DNA of 64,000 bases from Rosa chinensis (lineage: Eukaryota > Streptophyta > Magnoliopsida > Rosales > Rosaceae). The translations under genes were made by a program, and so were the position numbers. Shown piece by piece: positions 12,335 through 24,622 of the stretch; position 1 is the stretch's first letter, and the number at the start of each line of letters is the position of its first letter. The stretch spans positions 63,444,397-63,508,396 of the forward strand of contig NC_037088.1 of the NCBI RefSeq assembly GCF_002994745.2. The letters are read 5' to 3'. Below the pieces are notes generated by a model that made no database searches, was not told where the DNA came from, and worked only from the letters and a program-made list of their open reading frames with translations.

Positions 12335-12537
12335 GGAAAATTATATTAATTGGTCATGTGTGATATGTTATAGTGAGTAACAGTAGTTAAATATTTTCTG
12401 ATTTAATTGATTTTTGAAGAAACAAATCTTAAATAGAGACGATTCAAATTATAGATTTGCATTATCGGGAGAGAAAGGGTACTGTAAGACTCAGAAACGG
12501 AATACAACTAGGTTATGTATATATGACGGGGAAACAG
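12335..12537. repeat. 203-bp identical dispersed repeat, copy 2
   Basis: Identical to 2848-3050 and in the same orientation, 9.5 kb away. It is preceded by gctcggagcacggaagaat, which resembles the reverse complement of the sequence following copy 1. It is followed by unrelated DNA (tttgacaagttgttag). Perfect identity argues for a recent event or an assembly duplication. Confidence 0.85.
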
Positions 12538-13660
12538 TTTGACAAGTTGTTAGTTGTTATCGATCGAGATCTAGGGGAAATAGGGCAGAGGGTCGCCTCA
12601 TTAGAGCTGTAGATGACTTTGAGATGAGAAACGTAGTATAGCTGAGGCTTTAAAACTTTGGCTGGGAAAAAGGGAGGCAAGGCCGCCGCTTGCCCACGCC
12701 GCCAGTGGCCACACTTGCAACAAACAAGCTTACGTGGTGGTGGACCTAGATATACCATCCACGCCCTACATACTTACATGACCACCTCCAGCTGCTCATA
12801 TATGGTCGACTATGAAAACAAAGACGCCAAGAAGCCTTTAATTGAATCAAAACGATCTCCCTGTCTGATTTTATAGACACCTGATTGAACATGCATGGTG
12901 ACAAAACCCAAACGATGACAAATTAGTGTTCATCGACATGGTTATAAAACCCACAATATGGGGTTAGTATAGTATTAGGCAAAACTGCTATATTGGGGTT
13001 TGAGCTCTCTAATACTATATGTATTACTCGATCCATATGTCATTGTGACATGAAAGCTAGGATTGTACTGCTTGTAAAGTACAAAAAGTTGTTAAAAGAA
13101 CCAAAATCACATATAGGAGTCGACTCCTCCACCAACCATACGTTCCGAGTACCTTTCAAACCCTAATATATCTATTATGGTTTGAAAGCTTGGTTTTCAT
13201 ATACGACACTATCTCTCTACATGCATTGACGTGTAGATATGGACTTGAGTCGTGTTATGCGCTCTAAACCGATCATTCATGTGACAAAAAGCAAACAAAG
13301 TGAAGATTAAAGAATTGGAAACAAAACAAGGTCACGCAACAAAATCACCAATCTCATTCTGAGTTTAGGGTTAACGTGGCAAAGTCTAATCCTAAATTTT
13401 ACATTAGAAAAGTATCAATCTATACACCAAGCAATTAAAATACTAAAATCTGAATCCACAATATTACAATAACATAAATACTAAACTCAATCCTCAATTC
13501 CATGTAATTCATATACACAGCATCTGTTTAGAGTGTTTTTTTTTTTTTGAGGAGACATCTGTTTAGAGTTCTAAATTAGTTTTCTGAAGCAATCTGTTGA
13601 ATATATGTGTATCTTTATTTTGACCTTTGTACGTTTTCTTCTCTTCTAGAATTATCGCTT
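12538..13660. other. Intergenic, no gene recognised
   Basis: AT-rich sequence with short frames only. A GC-rich patch at 12660-12750 could encode a short basic peptide but lacks any family resemblance. I see no transposon ends here. Confidence 0.4.
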
Positions 13661-13666
13661 ATTAAC

Positions 13667-14262
13667 TTATAGGAAATCAAAGAGAAATACAGAAGAAAAC
13701 AATGTCACACGTGTAATCATGTAACATGCATGCATGTGTGTCGTAGTAAATGACTCTTTGCTAGCTGAGTGAGTCGAAGAAGATAAGAAATCTGAGGGGT
13801 GATTGTAATGCATGAGGGCTTCCCCGTCGTCTTCCCCCTTCCCATCGATATCGAGCACTACAAACTCAACTGCATGCTCATTTTCATTACAGATATTGAT
13901 CCACGACATTGTGTACATATTGCTGAAGCAAAAGACAAGAAAATTGGAAGAAATAAGATTCTGTGCAATTGATTAAAAGCGTTTTCTGTGTAGGACATCC
14001 TGGCACGTAATTTTTCAACAGTATCCTCATCTCAAAAATATCACTTAAATTATTATTCCACAGAAACGACGTAGTATCCCAACTCGATCTGATCATATAT
14101 GATATTTGATCTTTGTCGCCAAGTGGAAGTGGTTCAAAGATGTCTAGCTCTCCATCGATATTAAGCAATTCAATATTATCGTGATCTTTATCAATCAAGA
14201 AGATGATCCGGTTCCAACTGTTATTTTTACCATAGCTAAGAACGTATTCTTCTTTGTCCTAC
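13667..14262 (-). pseudogene. Unrecognised two-exon gene or gene relic
   Basis: On the minus strand an acceptor (tgcatgtag) opens an exon near 14261. It reads DKEEYVLSYGKNNSWNRIIF, then an acidic stretch (IDKDHDNIELLNIDGELDIF). A second acceptor (tttgcttcag) near 13934 starts a segment reading NMYTMSWINICNENEHAVEF and DIDGKGEDDGEALM, which runs to a stop near 13667. Both pieces are rich in Asp, Glu and Asn and look coding, but I recognise no domain. No convincing first exon or donor for the intervening intron was pinned down. It could be a truncated lineage-specific gene. Confidence 0.35.
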
Positions 14263-16280
14263 ATGCACAATGAAAATGAGGGAAGAGGTATTATACATTA
14301 TAAAACATAATAGTAGTCCTAGAGCTAGAACTAGCTTATTTTTTCTGTTGGACAATAGCTCGAGAGGGACTAGAGCTTTTTTTATTTACTTTTAATCTTT
14401 TGTTTACGGGAGTCGATTATATTATATTTACTAGTAACCTGTTATAATCTCTTCTCTGATTGACCTCTTGATTAGTGCATTTCATAATGAATAAAAACAA
14501 GAAGATTTTTTCTTTTGAAACAGAGAAAGGGAAGCAGAAAAGGCCGCACTTTTCACGTGTTACCTAAACCCTAATTCACTCCCCGGGTCCAAGTAATGGT
14601 TTGATCAGGAAGGGTACCTGGGGGTAGAAGGGTGAGGCATGTGTTGAGGTCTTTGAGGACCTCAAGATGCAGGCTAGGGTTGCATGTAAAGGAAGATGTC
14701 TAGGTTTGCGACGTCTCGTTTTTTTGTCGATTTGGGGAGTTGTTTCTTGAAGACAGCAGAGAGTGAGAAAACTAAGAAAATTTTATGTATACGGTATTCC
14801 AGTATATATAAAACGGCCTAATGGCCATGGCTGGAAGTTAGAAGGGGGAAACCGAGCGGGGGAAATAGTACTGTTATATATGGTGGTGGGGTGGTGCGTA
14901 AGAGAAGAAGACAGAGGAAGGTACAGATAGATAGTGCGAAGAGCAGGTGGGTATCCATGAGAGAAATCCGAAACTTTGTCGTTTAAGGGGAGGAGAGAAT
15001 AGTTTTCGAACAGTTGTGGTTGCAAACACAGAAACAAAAAATGCATAATTATACCTAGAAAGAAAGAAAGAGAAAGAAAATGGATATCGGAAAATGAAAT
15101 GTTAATATGGAAGAGATCGAAGGGGTGCGTGTGGTGTGGTGGTGCCAGAACAAACTACAGATGGTTTCCACGTGATGCGGGCCTTTTGAAGCCGAGTACG
15201 GGGAATGGGACTGTCATTGTCCTTACCTGTGGCGGCTGTAAGGTTATTTATGTGAAATATCCAGCTCTTCTTAATTTGTTCTTGTTGTAATATATGAGGT
15301 AGATAAGTTGCCTTACTTCTCGGATCATTTGGTGCCAGATAAAACTTGGTAAAAGAAAAAAAAAAACAAACCACAAGTATGTATGGGTAGGTTGAGCAGT
15401 TATATATGAACCCTATGGTACGTGGAATGTTGTTTTGATGTTGTTGTTAATGAATTTGGATGAAATACGTTTTAAATCTTTCATAACTTCTTCATTATGT
15501 AGTGTTGTGACATCATAGTTTGAACCGTTATTTTCAAAATCGTCATTTTAAAATCATTTCTAGAGAACCACTCATACAAAAATTATTTAGTAATTAATTT
15601 GTATAAAACAAATGAACGATTATTCATGTTTATTTTTTATTTACAAGACAAAACTAGATGATGAAAATGTATGCATATGCAAGAGAGTTTGGATGGCCAT
15701 GTTTAGAGACAAGAATATTATATAACATTTCTCATTTTTTTCCTCACGTATATAGCTTAATGTTAACCCAATTTCCACTCTCCCTCATTACTATGGCTGA
15801 TCCAAGGACTTCGCTCATTCCTCTTTTTATTTTTAAGATTTTTCAATAAATAATTAGAAGATGAACTTGAACATCAATTTTTTACCCATAAATGCATGAC
15901 AACTTATCACATGCATAAGCACAACAATACACCTTCTTCATTCACTGTTCTTGGGTAAATTACCTCGTTTACCATGACAGGCTATAGCTATAATATATGT
16001 TCAACCTTAGTAATCATCTCCCTTAAAAAATAATTACGCGAGCAATGATCATCTTGCACTGTACTACAGGGTAAGGCGTACAACTCCTCCGTTGCCTTAG
16101 GCCCCCGCTCGGTTCTAACTTCCACACGTATAACTCCTTCTAACTTCTGTCTTCTAATCGTTGACTAAAAGCACTAAAATGAGCAAAAGTTATCCCACGT
16201 ACTTACACTAGCAACAGAATTTTATTCCCCACTACCCAATTTAACTTAAAAAGATAATTTTACCCTCAGTCAAATTTATA
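14263..16280. other. Intergenic, no gene recognised
   Basis: Contains a possible upstream part of the preceding minus-strand gene (a CT-rich leader near 14990-15060). Otherwise it is AT-rich with poly-A at 15355-15366. Frames here are short and unsupported. Confidence 0.35.
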
Positions 16281-16289
16281 AATTACACC

Positions 16290-17112
16290 ATATGACATCG
16301 AGCTCTCTCTCTCTCTCTCTCAGCTGGTGATGGTCATGCAGCCCAGAAGCTTGAGCTCGTGCAGTCAGCGACGAGTTTGTGCAGCCTAGAAGACGACGAC
16401 GAGTTCGTGCAGCTGACGCCATCGATCGTACAGCTGGCGAGCTTGGAGTTCCTTTATGTCACCTCCATGTAGCTAGGTCGGAGTTCGCGCCATCCATCGC
16501 CGGCGGCAAGTTTGTACTGAAGACGGAAGTTGTCGGTTGCTTAGCTTCGCCGATCACGAAATCAAAATCGCGGCAGGATTTGGTGCTCGAGCTCGACACA
16601 AGCTAGTGGCAAAGGAGAACATTGATCTGGTATGTCGGTAGCGGAGGAGAATGGAGGAGAACAACGTTTGGTGCCTAGAGCTTTTCTCTGGGTGCCCAAA
16701 TCTTTTTTTTTTTTTTTGCAGTAAATTGGTTCAGAAGCCCAAAATGAAAAAAAAATGAAAAAAGAAGAAGAAGAAGAAGGTTCTATTGGGGGCAACAAAC
16801 GTTTTGAATTGATGTAATCTCTTAGTTTTTTTTCTTTAATCAAAGTTTTATTTGTCTAATTTTAGGAAAATTAGTTTCCATTCCGGCGACCGAAAGTTCT
16901 ATTGGGGGGGGGGGCAATAAACCTCTCCGATGACTTCCAGCGAGGTTTTTAGAAAAGTCCGGCAAGTGGCTACAGGTAACCGGATTCCGGCGGCCGGTGA
17001 CCGAAATCGGGCTAAGTTGACCGAAATCGGGCTGCCTAAGACGGGAATCTGGAATCTGGCGAAGTTGACCGGATTCCGGCAGTCGGTGATGGAGCTCCGG
17101 CGAAGTCTTCTA

Positions 17113-17173
<61 letters not shown>

Positions 17174-17175
17174 AG
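16290..17175. repeat. GC-rich repeat-like block with CT microsatellites
   Basis: A GC-rich island between AT-rich flanks. A CT run at 16302-16321 and a near-perfect (CT)n run of about 55 bp at 17118-17172 are present. Two copies of ttctattggggg...caa(c/t)aaac occur at 16781 and 16898, and gaccgaaatcgggct is repeated in tandem at about 16999 and 17018. The motif ttctattgggggcaa recurs in plant repeats, so this is likely transposon-derived, but I cannot define its ends. Confidence 0.45.
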
Positions 17176-18430
17176 TAATAAAGGGTAGGAAACACTTCCT
17201 TAGAGTGTTTTGAGTAAGAGAGAATTAAAAAAAACTTAATGGGGTAAGTGGAAAAAAAATCCCTAAAAATAGGGTAAATTGACAAAAACCCTTTCAAAAT
17301 CGTTGGATTAATATTTATAATCCCATCAGAAGAATGTTGCAGCATTTGAGGACAAACACCACGACAATTGCATAGCTAGTATTCCTTTGCATTCTATATA
17401 TATTCCACAATCCTCCAAATCTCCAGGTATAAAAAAATACCACAATAAATCCAAGAGAACATAAAATTAAAGTTTCTCTTCCAGACAAAAGAAGCTCTGT
17501 CAATCCCTCCATGGATTCTAGCATCCTATTACACTGAATCATCCATTGACGTGGGCCAGCTCCTTCATTGGAGTTTTCTGCTGCTTTTTACTTTTTAACC
17601 TAAACCCACATAGGTCTGAGAGCTTTCAATTTAAGGAAGTGTAATTGGTTACTGAGATCGCTAATGATGGGTTTAGCAGTAATATTGATTTCATATGCAG
17701 ACAGGAGATCATCAGATTGTTCTTCACCGCTTAAGAAAGTGAATCGTAAAGTGAAGAAAGGAAAGTTAATTCACTAGTATCATCAAGAATCGAATTTCAT
17801 ATCTTTCTTTAAGAATGATATTTAGAAGATAATAATTATATTGGTAACTTATTTGGTCATTTAAATTGTAATATCTGCTTCAGCTAAAATTGGAATGCTG
17901 AATTGCTGATGATATAGATTGATGGAGTGATGGTTGTACGATTTTCAATTTTTGCGGAATCATCATTAAAGAAGACCTTTGAAAGTTTACTGGAGAATAC
18001 CTCATTGATTAATATCAAACTAATTAACTTATTACTATGCTATGCAATATACATGTGGTTGAAGAGGAGGAAAGGTAATAATTAACTCTAATTGCTATAG
18101 ATAATCTTTCTACATAACCAAAGTACAATAAAAAAAAAAAAAAAGACTGAACCGAGCTCTTAATTTATTGGTTCCTTATGTCCCAATTTGTCTTGCTTTC
18201 TGTTCTTCTCCTAAGAACTAGCTACCTAATTACCAGAGCCGGAAACAGTACCCAAAAAAAAAATAGTGGCTTTTCCTCTAACTTTGCCTTTGTCTCAATT
18301 CTTTTGCATCGAAGTTTAAGCAAAATTCCCAGGCCTACCACCACCTCCATCCGATAATGTCATTTTCTTAGGTTTGGCAGAGGACCGAAAGACCCATGTG
18401 GAACCCAAGTTTCTGTTTTAGTAAAACGCT
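17176..18430. other. Intergenic downstream of the GA20-oxidase
   Basis: AT-rich. Poly-A at about 18130-18145. The last few hundred bases next to 18431 will include the 3' UTR of the minus-strand gibberellin oxidase. No other gene is seen. Confidence 0.4.
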
Positions 18431-19760
18431 TCAGCTGCTCCTCTGTTCTTGAAGCCAGTTTGTGAAAGCTTGCAGGGTCATCATGTCAGCTCTGTAATGC
18501 TTCTGTGTGAACTCCAACAACATCGGCCATGTGAAATCCGGGTATATTCTCGGGTACGAACTATCCACCAACCCGCTCGGTGGCTTCACCACCTTATCAT
18601 CTCTCGGACATAAGAAAAACGCTAGTGATTTCCTCGGAGTTTTGCTGTTCACTACTGCTCTGTGCAAGCAACTTTTGTACCTCCCGTTTGAAAGAGCCTG
18701 TATAAAATCCGAAACCAATTCATTAAGTTTCTTTCATCAATATCTAATCAATAATTTTAGTAATATCGAGGGGCGAGCTTAATTACCATGAAGGTGTCAC
18801 CAATGTTAACAACAAAGGCGTTCAAATTCGGGCTGATCGAGCGCCATTCTTCGTCCACAAAGACTTGAAGCCCCCCCACTTGGTCTTGGTGAAGAATGGT
18901 TAAAGAGGTCGGATCACAATGAGGTCCGGTGCCTAAAGTCTGGTCTGGTTTCTGGCACGGTGGATAGTAATTCAACCTCATTATCGAATCATTGTCTCCG
19001 AAAAATTCCTTGAAATGTGTTCTGTCCACGCCGAGACTCATTCCCAAAAGCTCCATAATCCCTATGGAAAGTGTGCTCATGGCCTCACTATAGTCTTGGT
19101 ACACCCTCCTGAACAACACAAGCAAAAATCAGATTAATTAGGCCGGAACAGAGTTTAATAGAAGAATTAGAAGATAATAACATAACATTGCTCTGTTTTA
19201 CTTTTGCTCTGTTTCAGTTATACATACCCGAATTCTTCGAAGTCTTCTCCCATAGCATTGCAGAGGTAATTTTTAACAACATTGGACTCGCTTTGGTCCG
19301 CGGTGTAGCGAAACGACAGAGTTTCTTTCCAGGGGAGTTTTGACGAGAACCTTCCGGTGAAGCTACTGGCGTAGCCGCAGTGCTCGCCGGCTTTCCTCTG
19401 AGCCCTCTGTTTTTCAGAGAGGGGCAAACCAAAGAAGTCGTCCATGTATTGGTGTGCATCAGCTATGAGACTGTCTTTAACGCCGTGATTCACGACGAGA
19501 AAGAAGCCATGCTTTTCGCAGGCTTCTCCAACGAGCCTCGAAGCTTTCATTGCGGCCTCGGGGTCGCCGGAGAGGAAGTCGCCCAAGTCTATGAGTGGGA
19601 CTTGTAATTCTGGTGCGTTAGGACATGGCTTTTCGTCGTCGGGCCAAATGAACTGCTTGGGTATGTCAGTTTGGTACCGGAGCAACGAAGCGTCGAAGAC
19701 TAGTGGCTTTTGGTCATCTTCTTTGTGGTGATTTAGGGTTTTCATGCACTCAATTGCCAT
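18431..19760 (-). CDS. GA20ox: Gibberellin 20-oxidase
   Basis: A 2-oxoglutarate/Fe(II) dioxygenase of the cytosol. It oxidises carbon 20 of GA12/GA53 in successive steps to give GA9/GA20, the direct precursors of active gibberellins. Three exons: 19228-19760, 18787-19108 and 18431-18697, with GT/AG junctions and exact frame, giving 373 residues, typical of the family. Diagnostic motifs are [11 protein letters not shown] in exon 1, NYYPPCQKP (2-oxoglutarate region) and [18 protein letters not shown] (iron ligands His and Asp) in exon 2, and CLHRAVVNS with the third iron His plus an RKS arginine for 2-oxoglutarate in exon 3. The intron after EEFG and before RVYQDY is at the usual GA20ox position. 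I chose the start at MAIECM; an in-frame ATG 39 bases upstream (MSLLCF) is possible but less family-like. All key residues are intact. GA20ox genes are normally repressed by active gibberellin. Confidence 0.95.
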
Positions 19761-19800
19761 TGCATTAACAAATGTGTGAGAGAAACAGAGGAGGGACAAC

Positions 19801-22800
19801 AGAGAGAGAACAGAGTATTCAAAGTAGTGGGAAGAAACTGTGATAGATATAAGTTTGAGAAGTGTGATGAGAGAAAAGCCAAGGCCGCTTATTGGGTGGA
19901 TGAGTGAACAAAAATTGGAATCTTATAGCTCTCTCCTTCTCTCTCATTCAAATTATAGGTTGCAGAAGAGGACTCTTGGAGAGGTCAAATTTGCTGAAGT
20001 GGGTTTCTGAATTGGCAAAATTGTGAAATGTTATCATCTGGGGGATTGTTTGTCTTTATTGTTGGTGCCACGAAAGCTTTTCCCGATGGCGTTTTGGCAT
20101 TTCCTTCTGGGGAAGAAAATGTTAATGGCTACCATTGAAATAACAGACCAGCAATATATTATTTCATAGTCTCCCTACTATTTTGTTCTAAATTTATCTA
20201 AACAAAATCATTGGGCGTGTAACTTTGTATGGGTTTATATAGTAAAATCGTGCACTCAATGTTATTAGACCAACAATTTTCCGGTGCCCGGAACGTGGAG
20301 CCCTCTAGCAAAAGAACACAGAAGCACCCAACCCTTTTTAAAGGTCTACATCCTTACGTTAATTAGGAAAAGCCTATTATCTAAAACATAATTAGTCCTC
20401 CCCTCACCCTTCCTTCAAAAGTTTCTTTTGATAAAGACAGTCTAAATTTTGTTGGTAGAAGACATCGGATTTTAAATAAAGTACTCAAAATATAGATATG
20501 AATATACAGCAAATTAGATACTTTTAGTTTTCGTGCAACTTTATATAAAATGAAGTTTTTCTCCACATTTTACATTGTTCATATAAAATTAGATACTTTT
20601 GATAATTTTTTGTTTCAAGTTTTTGGTGTGTTGGGGGGGGGGGGGTAAACTTTTCGAAAGAGAGGGGTCATTTCCTTTTAGTAAATTAACAAGAAGGTAC
20701 TCTTTCTGTACAAAAAGCTTCAGCATTTCTTTTGTGTACCTCTGAAAAATGCAGAAATTTTTGTTTTCCCATTCATTCTAATTAAAGCAGTTCCAAAGAA
20801 GAAAAGAGGGGGGAGAGAGAGAGAGAGAGAGAACAACAACAAAAGTACTTGAAAGCAGACTTGTTTTGTAACAAGTACTTAGCATGACCAATGAGCGCGA
20901 GTGAATTGTGGAGTATCAGGTGGCTATGTTGGCCATGATTGCAAATATTCCAACGTAAAGAGGAGAGGACAAACGAGTATCTATTTGTTTCTGCAAGGAA
21001 CTGAAAGGGTTTTAACTTTCAACCAGAGAAAAATTAAGAAAATGACAGAGAATCCTAGCTAATTGCATTAAGGGAGGAGGTTAAGTGTGGGGGTCGGGGG
21101 TTTTGCACATAGTTATATGTCTCCAGTGTCTGCCACATCAAGAACAGAATGACAGAGACTAGGAGGCTTGCCTAGGATGGTATTGAATTAATGGGGGGAC
21201 TAACAATCACCATCGATATTTATACTCAGTAGGGTCTAATTTGTTTACAAGTTGATAGATTATATCAGATATGTATATCTCACCACACCAGCTCATGACT
21301 CATGGTCGATTCGATCACTAGCTAGCTAGGTAATGTGGATTTCGATTTGGACGGGCACCCGAATATTTGGATAATGAACATGAAGTGAAAGAAAACCCTA
21401 TGACCATCGTGTGTGTGTTTTGTTTTTATAGATAGAATTCTTAATTGACCAAAAGAAAAAAAAATAGAAATATATCTTAAAGACACAGACTAACAAAGAT
21501 TTTTTCACTCGTAATTCAAGGAGTTCATGATCCTTATTATTTAATGGATGAAGCAAAGCTAATCCTTCTACTTTAAACATGATTAACGAATAAGCAATGC
21601 ATATCTCATCTGTATAATTAAGCAGCATTTGCTGTTAATTACAACATGGCCAACTGCATGCATGAGGGTTAATTATTGAAATGATCGAAGCGACATGGCG
21701 TTTTCGACATGCACGACTGAGTCGAAGTGACAATACAACAAGGAAAAGTGAAGAGACAAAATTATTGAAATTGGCTGGGGTAGTGTTTATTTGCAGTCGA
21801 TCACTGTAACAGTTTGAGAGTGCAGAGTGCAGGATTACTTATGGTTAATTACTGCCTTAAAATTAAAGCAAATAATGTACAACAAGGGTAGATTTCAAGA
21901 CTTCTCAATGAGAGTTGACAGAATATATGCCACTTGCTTCTACTTAATTGGCTATAACTTCCCATAAGTCATGAGAGATACATTTTAAATATTAGATTCT
22001 TATTTTTTATAAAGTTATAAAAAATATATCACAACGTCACGCTCAACTCTACAGTTGTGTTTAAAAGATATATTATTATTTTTTGATTACTTTATATTTT
22101 TATTGTTTGTTGTTGTTTGAATTACGACTAGATAGTTAATTTGCAAACTTCTTAATATTGTTTTTGGGTCATCAACTCATGTAACTTCTGTTGGTTTACT
22201 CAATGCGTAATTTTAAATAATTGTATAAATTGTCTAAAAATTATTATATCTATAAATTATAATAAATTAGCGAAAAAAATTTCTAAAATCTTGATTCAAT
22301 CAAAAACTCTAGTTTTCTCAGACCTCATCTCCGAATAAAATAGGTTCTCAGTCCCCTAACCTGTCTTCCGTTTGCCTATGGGCTTTTATTAACATTCGTT
22401 GAGGTATATAATTTATATGCATAAACGGTGCTCGCCTTATTCACATTATGTAATTTTCTTCAAGAGATAAAAATAAAAAATTCATATCTCGTTTCCATTA
22501 ATTAGGTGGGATTAGGAGGTGATCGACAATCAAGAGCAAGTGACTGGGGCAACTGGCATGGTGGAGGGTAGTGGAGTTTGAAACACTGTTATGCATAACC
22601 AGCCTCTTAGTTTGCACCAAATTTCAATTCCCTCGGAAAATCGATGGGACTCAACAACCATGAACTAGAAGAAAGTGAAGGTATGTGAGTGACATATCGT
22701 CGGCAACATTTACATTTCAGTTCCTTTCATTATCCACTAAAAGATTGCTCTCCTTTTGAGTTTTGACCCATGTAGCTCATATATGTGCCGTCATCAGACA

Positions 22801-23507
22801 AATCCTGGTGGGACCTTTTTGTATTAGGGTTTTCTAGCTAAGAAAATCAGTGCCTACATGCATATTAGTCAAAGTGATTACATTTAAGATTTCAGAGTGG
22901 AGTGGAGAAAGTTGGTTTATAAAAAATGGACCCCAAAAGACATCCTTTTTTTTTTTTCAGCAACAATCGTCAGACTTGAACTTGTCTCTCTTATATCACA
23001 AGTATTCTGATTTCTGTTCTGTGACCCTTGGTAAAACCCTAAAATTCTGTAAGTGCTTCTATTAATTTTAAAAAGAAGAAAAGAAGAGAAGGGACATGCA
23101 AACTGCATATTTGTCTTGAGAAGAAGCTCCAACGTATCATACAAAAGAAGGGACAAAAGGTTATGTGGTAAAGAGAAATCTAATCTTCATGGTTTCTGTT
23201 CATCTCCGCTCTTTGTTTTTACCTCTGTTAGATCTTATATGTGGCAAAAGTAAAACGTATAACCACAAAAATACGTATATTGGCTTTCTAGCTAGGCTTA
23301 GGTACGTGATATCATTTTCAATGGGGCTACTTCTTGTTCCCCATTTGTGCATAACCCAAAAAAAAAAAAAAAAAAAAGTTAGTCACTAGCCGCAGAATAT
23401 ACACGCACGTACTGTAGGAGTAGTAGCTATACAACCGTTTTTAATTTTTAATTTTTTCACATCATAAATATACCAGCTCTAGCTACCGTTGCTACCCATA
23501 AACTAAA
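19801..23507. other. Long intergenic region upstream of the GA20-oxidase
   Basis: The first 200 bp will hold the GA20ox leader and promoter (CT-rich on the minus strand; a TATA-like ttatatct near 19846). Beyond it I see a G-run at 20635-20645, a GA run at 20815-20832, and A/T tracts at 22945-22957 and 23359-23377. Short open frames have no recognisable domains. Unassigned regulatory DNA is the most likely content. Confidence 0.4.
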
Positions 23508-23913
23508 GAGTATCTTTACCAATGCTACCTATATTTGAGTCAAATTTTAGCTAAAGTAGCTAAAAAGTTATTTTGACTAGCTACTTTTAAAATATGTCTG
23601 CATCAGTTTTCTCTATTTTAGCTAGTTTTGAATTTATATTGTTTTTCGAATGAATATTAGATAGTTTAAATATATTTATATAAATAAATAAAAATCAAAA
23701 TGAATGTTTTTTTTAGGGGTCAAAAGGAATGTTTGAAATTAACATAAATTATAGAGAGTCTCATCTCGCTCTATATATTTATGAGCGAGATAGCTAAAAG
23801 TTATAATGGATAGCTACTTAGGAGTCTGGTGCAGCTGCTAAAATAGATAAAAAGCTAAACATGCTCTTCAAAATAGCTAAGGAGCTAAAATAGAGAGTCT
23901 ACTAAAAATGCTC
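23508..23913. mobile_element. PIF/Harbinger-like MITE
   Basis: About 406 bp, AT-rich and non-coding. The ends are inverted: gagtatctttacca at the left and, in reverse complement, gagcatttttagta at the right. The right flank is taa and the left flank is an A-rich taaa, compatible with the 3-bp TTA/TAA target preference of Tourist/Harbinger elements. The interior is rich in tagctaaa motifs in both orientations, giving a foldback structure. Confidence 0.6.
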
Positions 23914-24160
23914 TAATTCAGCCTAACAAAAATAACTAGGTGCATGACAACAACAAGGGTGCGATTGATGTATGCAATATGTGCAACCACTAATTAATGG
24001 GACAAAAATGGGTAGGCAAAGGAAATTCAAGCGTGATAATGTATACCTATTTTTGTCCAAATTTCTGTCTTACTCCCCACTAATTTCTAACATGGCAAAA
24101 AATGGACATCAATGTATAACCTATACTACCGTGCTTACTGTCACAATATCCCTCTCCATT
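23914..24160. repeat. Direct repeat of about 130 bp next to a foldback
   Basis: The phrase gtcttactccccactaattt occurs at 24067 and again at 24199. Each copy is followed by similar sequence (atggcaaaa...atgtataa.ctat...ccgtgctta), a tandem duplication with a period of about 132 bp. The second copy lies inside the foldback element at 24164-24328. Confidence 0.6.
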
Positions 24161-24163
24161 TTA

Positions 24164-24328
24164 GGTAAGATTGATAGTGCAATGGAGAGTGATAATGGGT
24201 CTTACTCCCCACTAATTTCTAGTATGGCAAAAATGGAAATTAAAATAAATGCAATGTATAATCTATGCATCCGTGCTTATTGTTTCATTATCACTCTCCG
24301 TTGCACTCTCGATCATTCTTACCCAAAA
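24164..24328. mobile_element. Small foldback element (about 165 bp)
   Basis: Long inverted ends of about 38 bp. The left arm starts ggtaagattgatagtgcaat. The right arm, read in reverse complement, starts ggtaagaatgatcgagagtg. Both then share ggagagtgataatg. No protein is encoded. No target duplication is clear, so it may be a MITE remnant or an inverted duplication that could make a hairpin RNA. Confidence 0.5.
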
Positions 24329-24622
24329 TAAGAATTTCCCTTTCATAAAAAACGACACGAATGTTGATGCAAATATATTAGGGTGCTCACATTCATGTAC
24401 AACATATTCACATAGACAAATTCAAGAAATTTCATTATTCATGCACTCATCTATAACGATGTCCAATTGTACAGTATTCTCGGTATGCTTAGTTAATCTT
24501 GATATGGACACAATCCAATGTTTTGGTATAAGTGAAAAAAATTAATTTATTCATTGCAAATAACAATATTTATGGATATATTAGACGAATTGTTGTTTGA
24601 TATGTGATCAATACTAAATAAG

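Noticed and set aside
2848..12537. The two identical 203-bp repeats as LTRs of one 9.7-kb retrotransposon.
   Set aside because: They lack TG...CA ends, primer site, purine tract and target duplication, and the DNA between them is a tandem array without gag or pol.
16899..17345. A 148-codon minus-strand frame.
   Set aside because: Half of it is an Arg-Glu repeat produced by the CT microsatellite. The remainder is repeat sequence.
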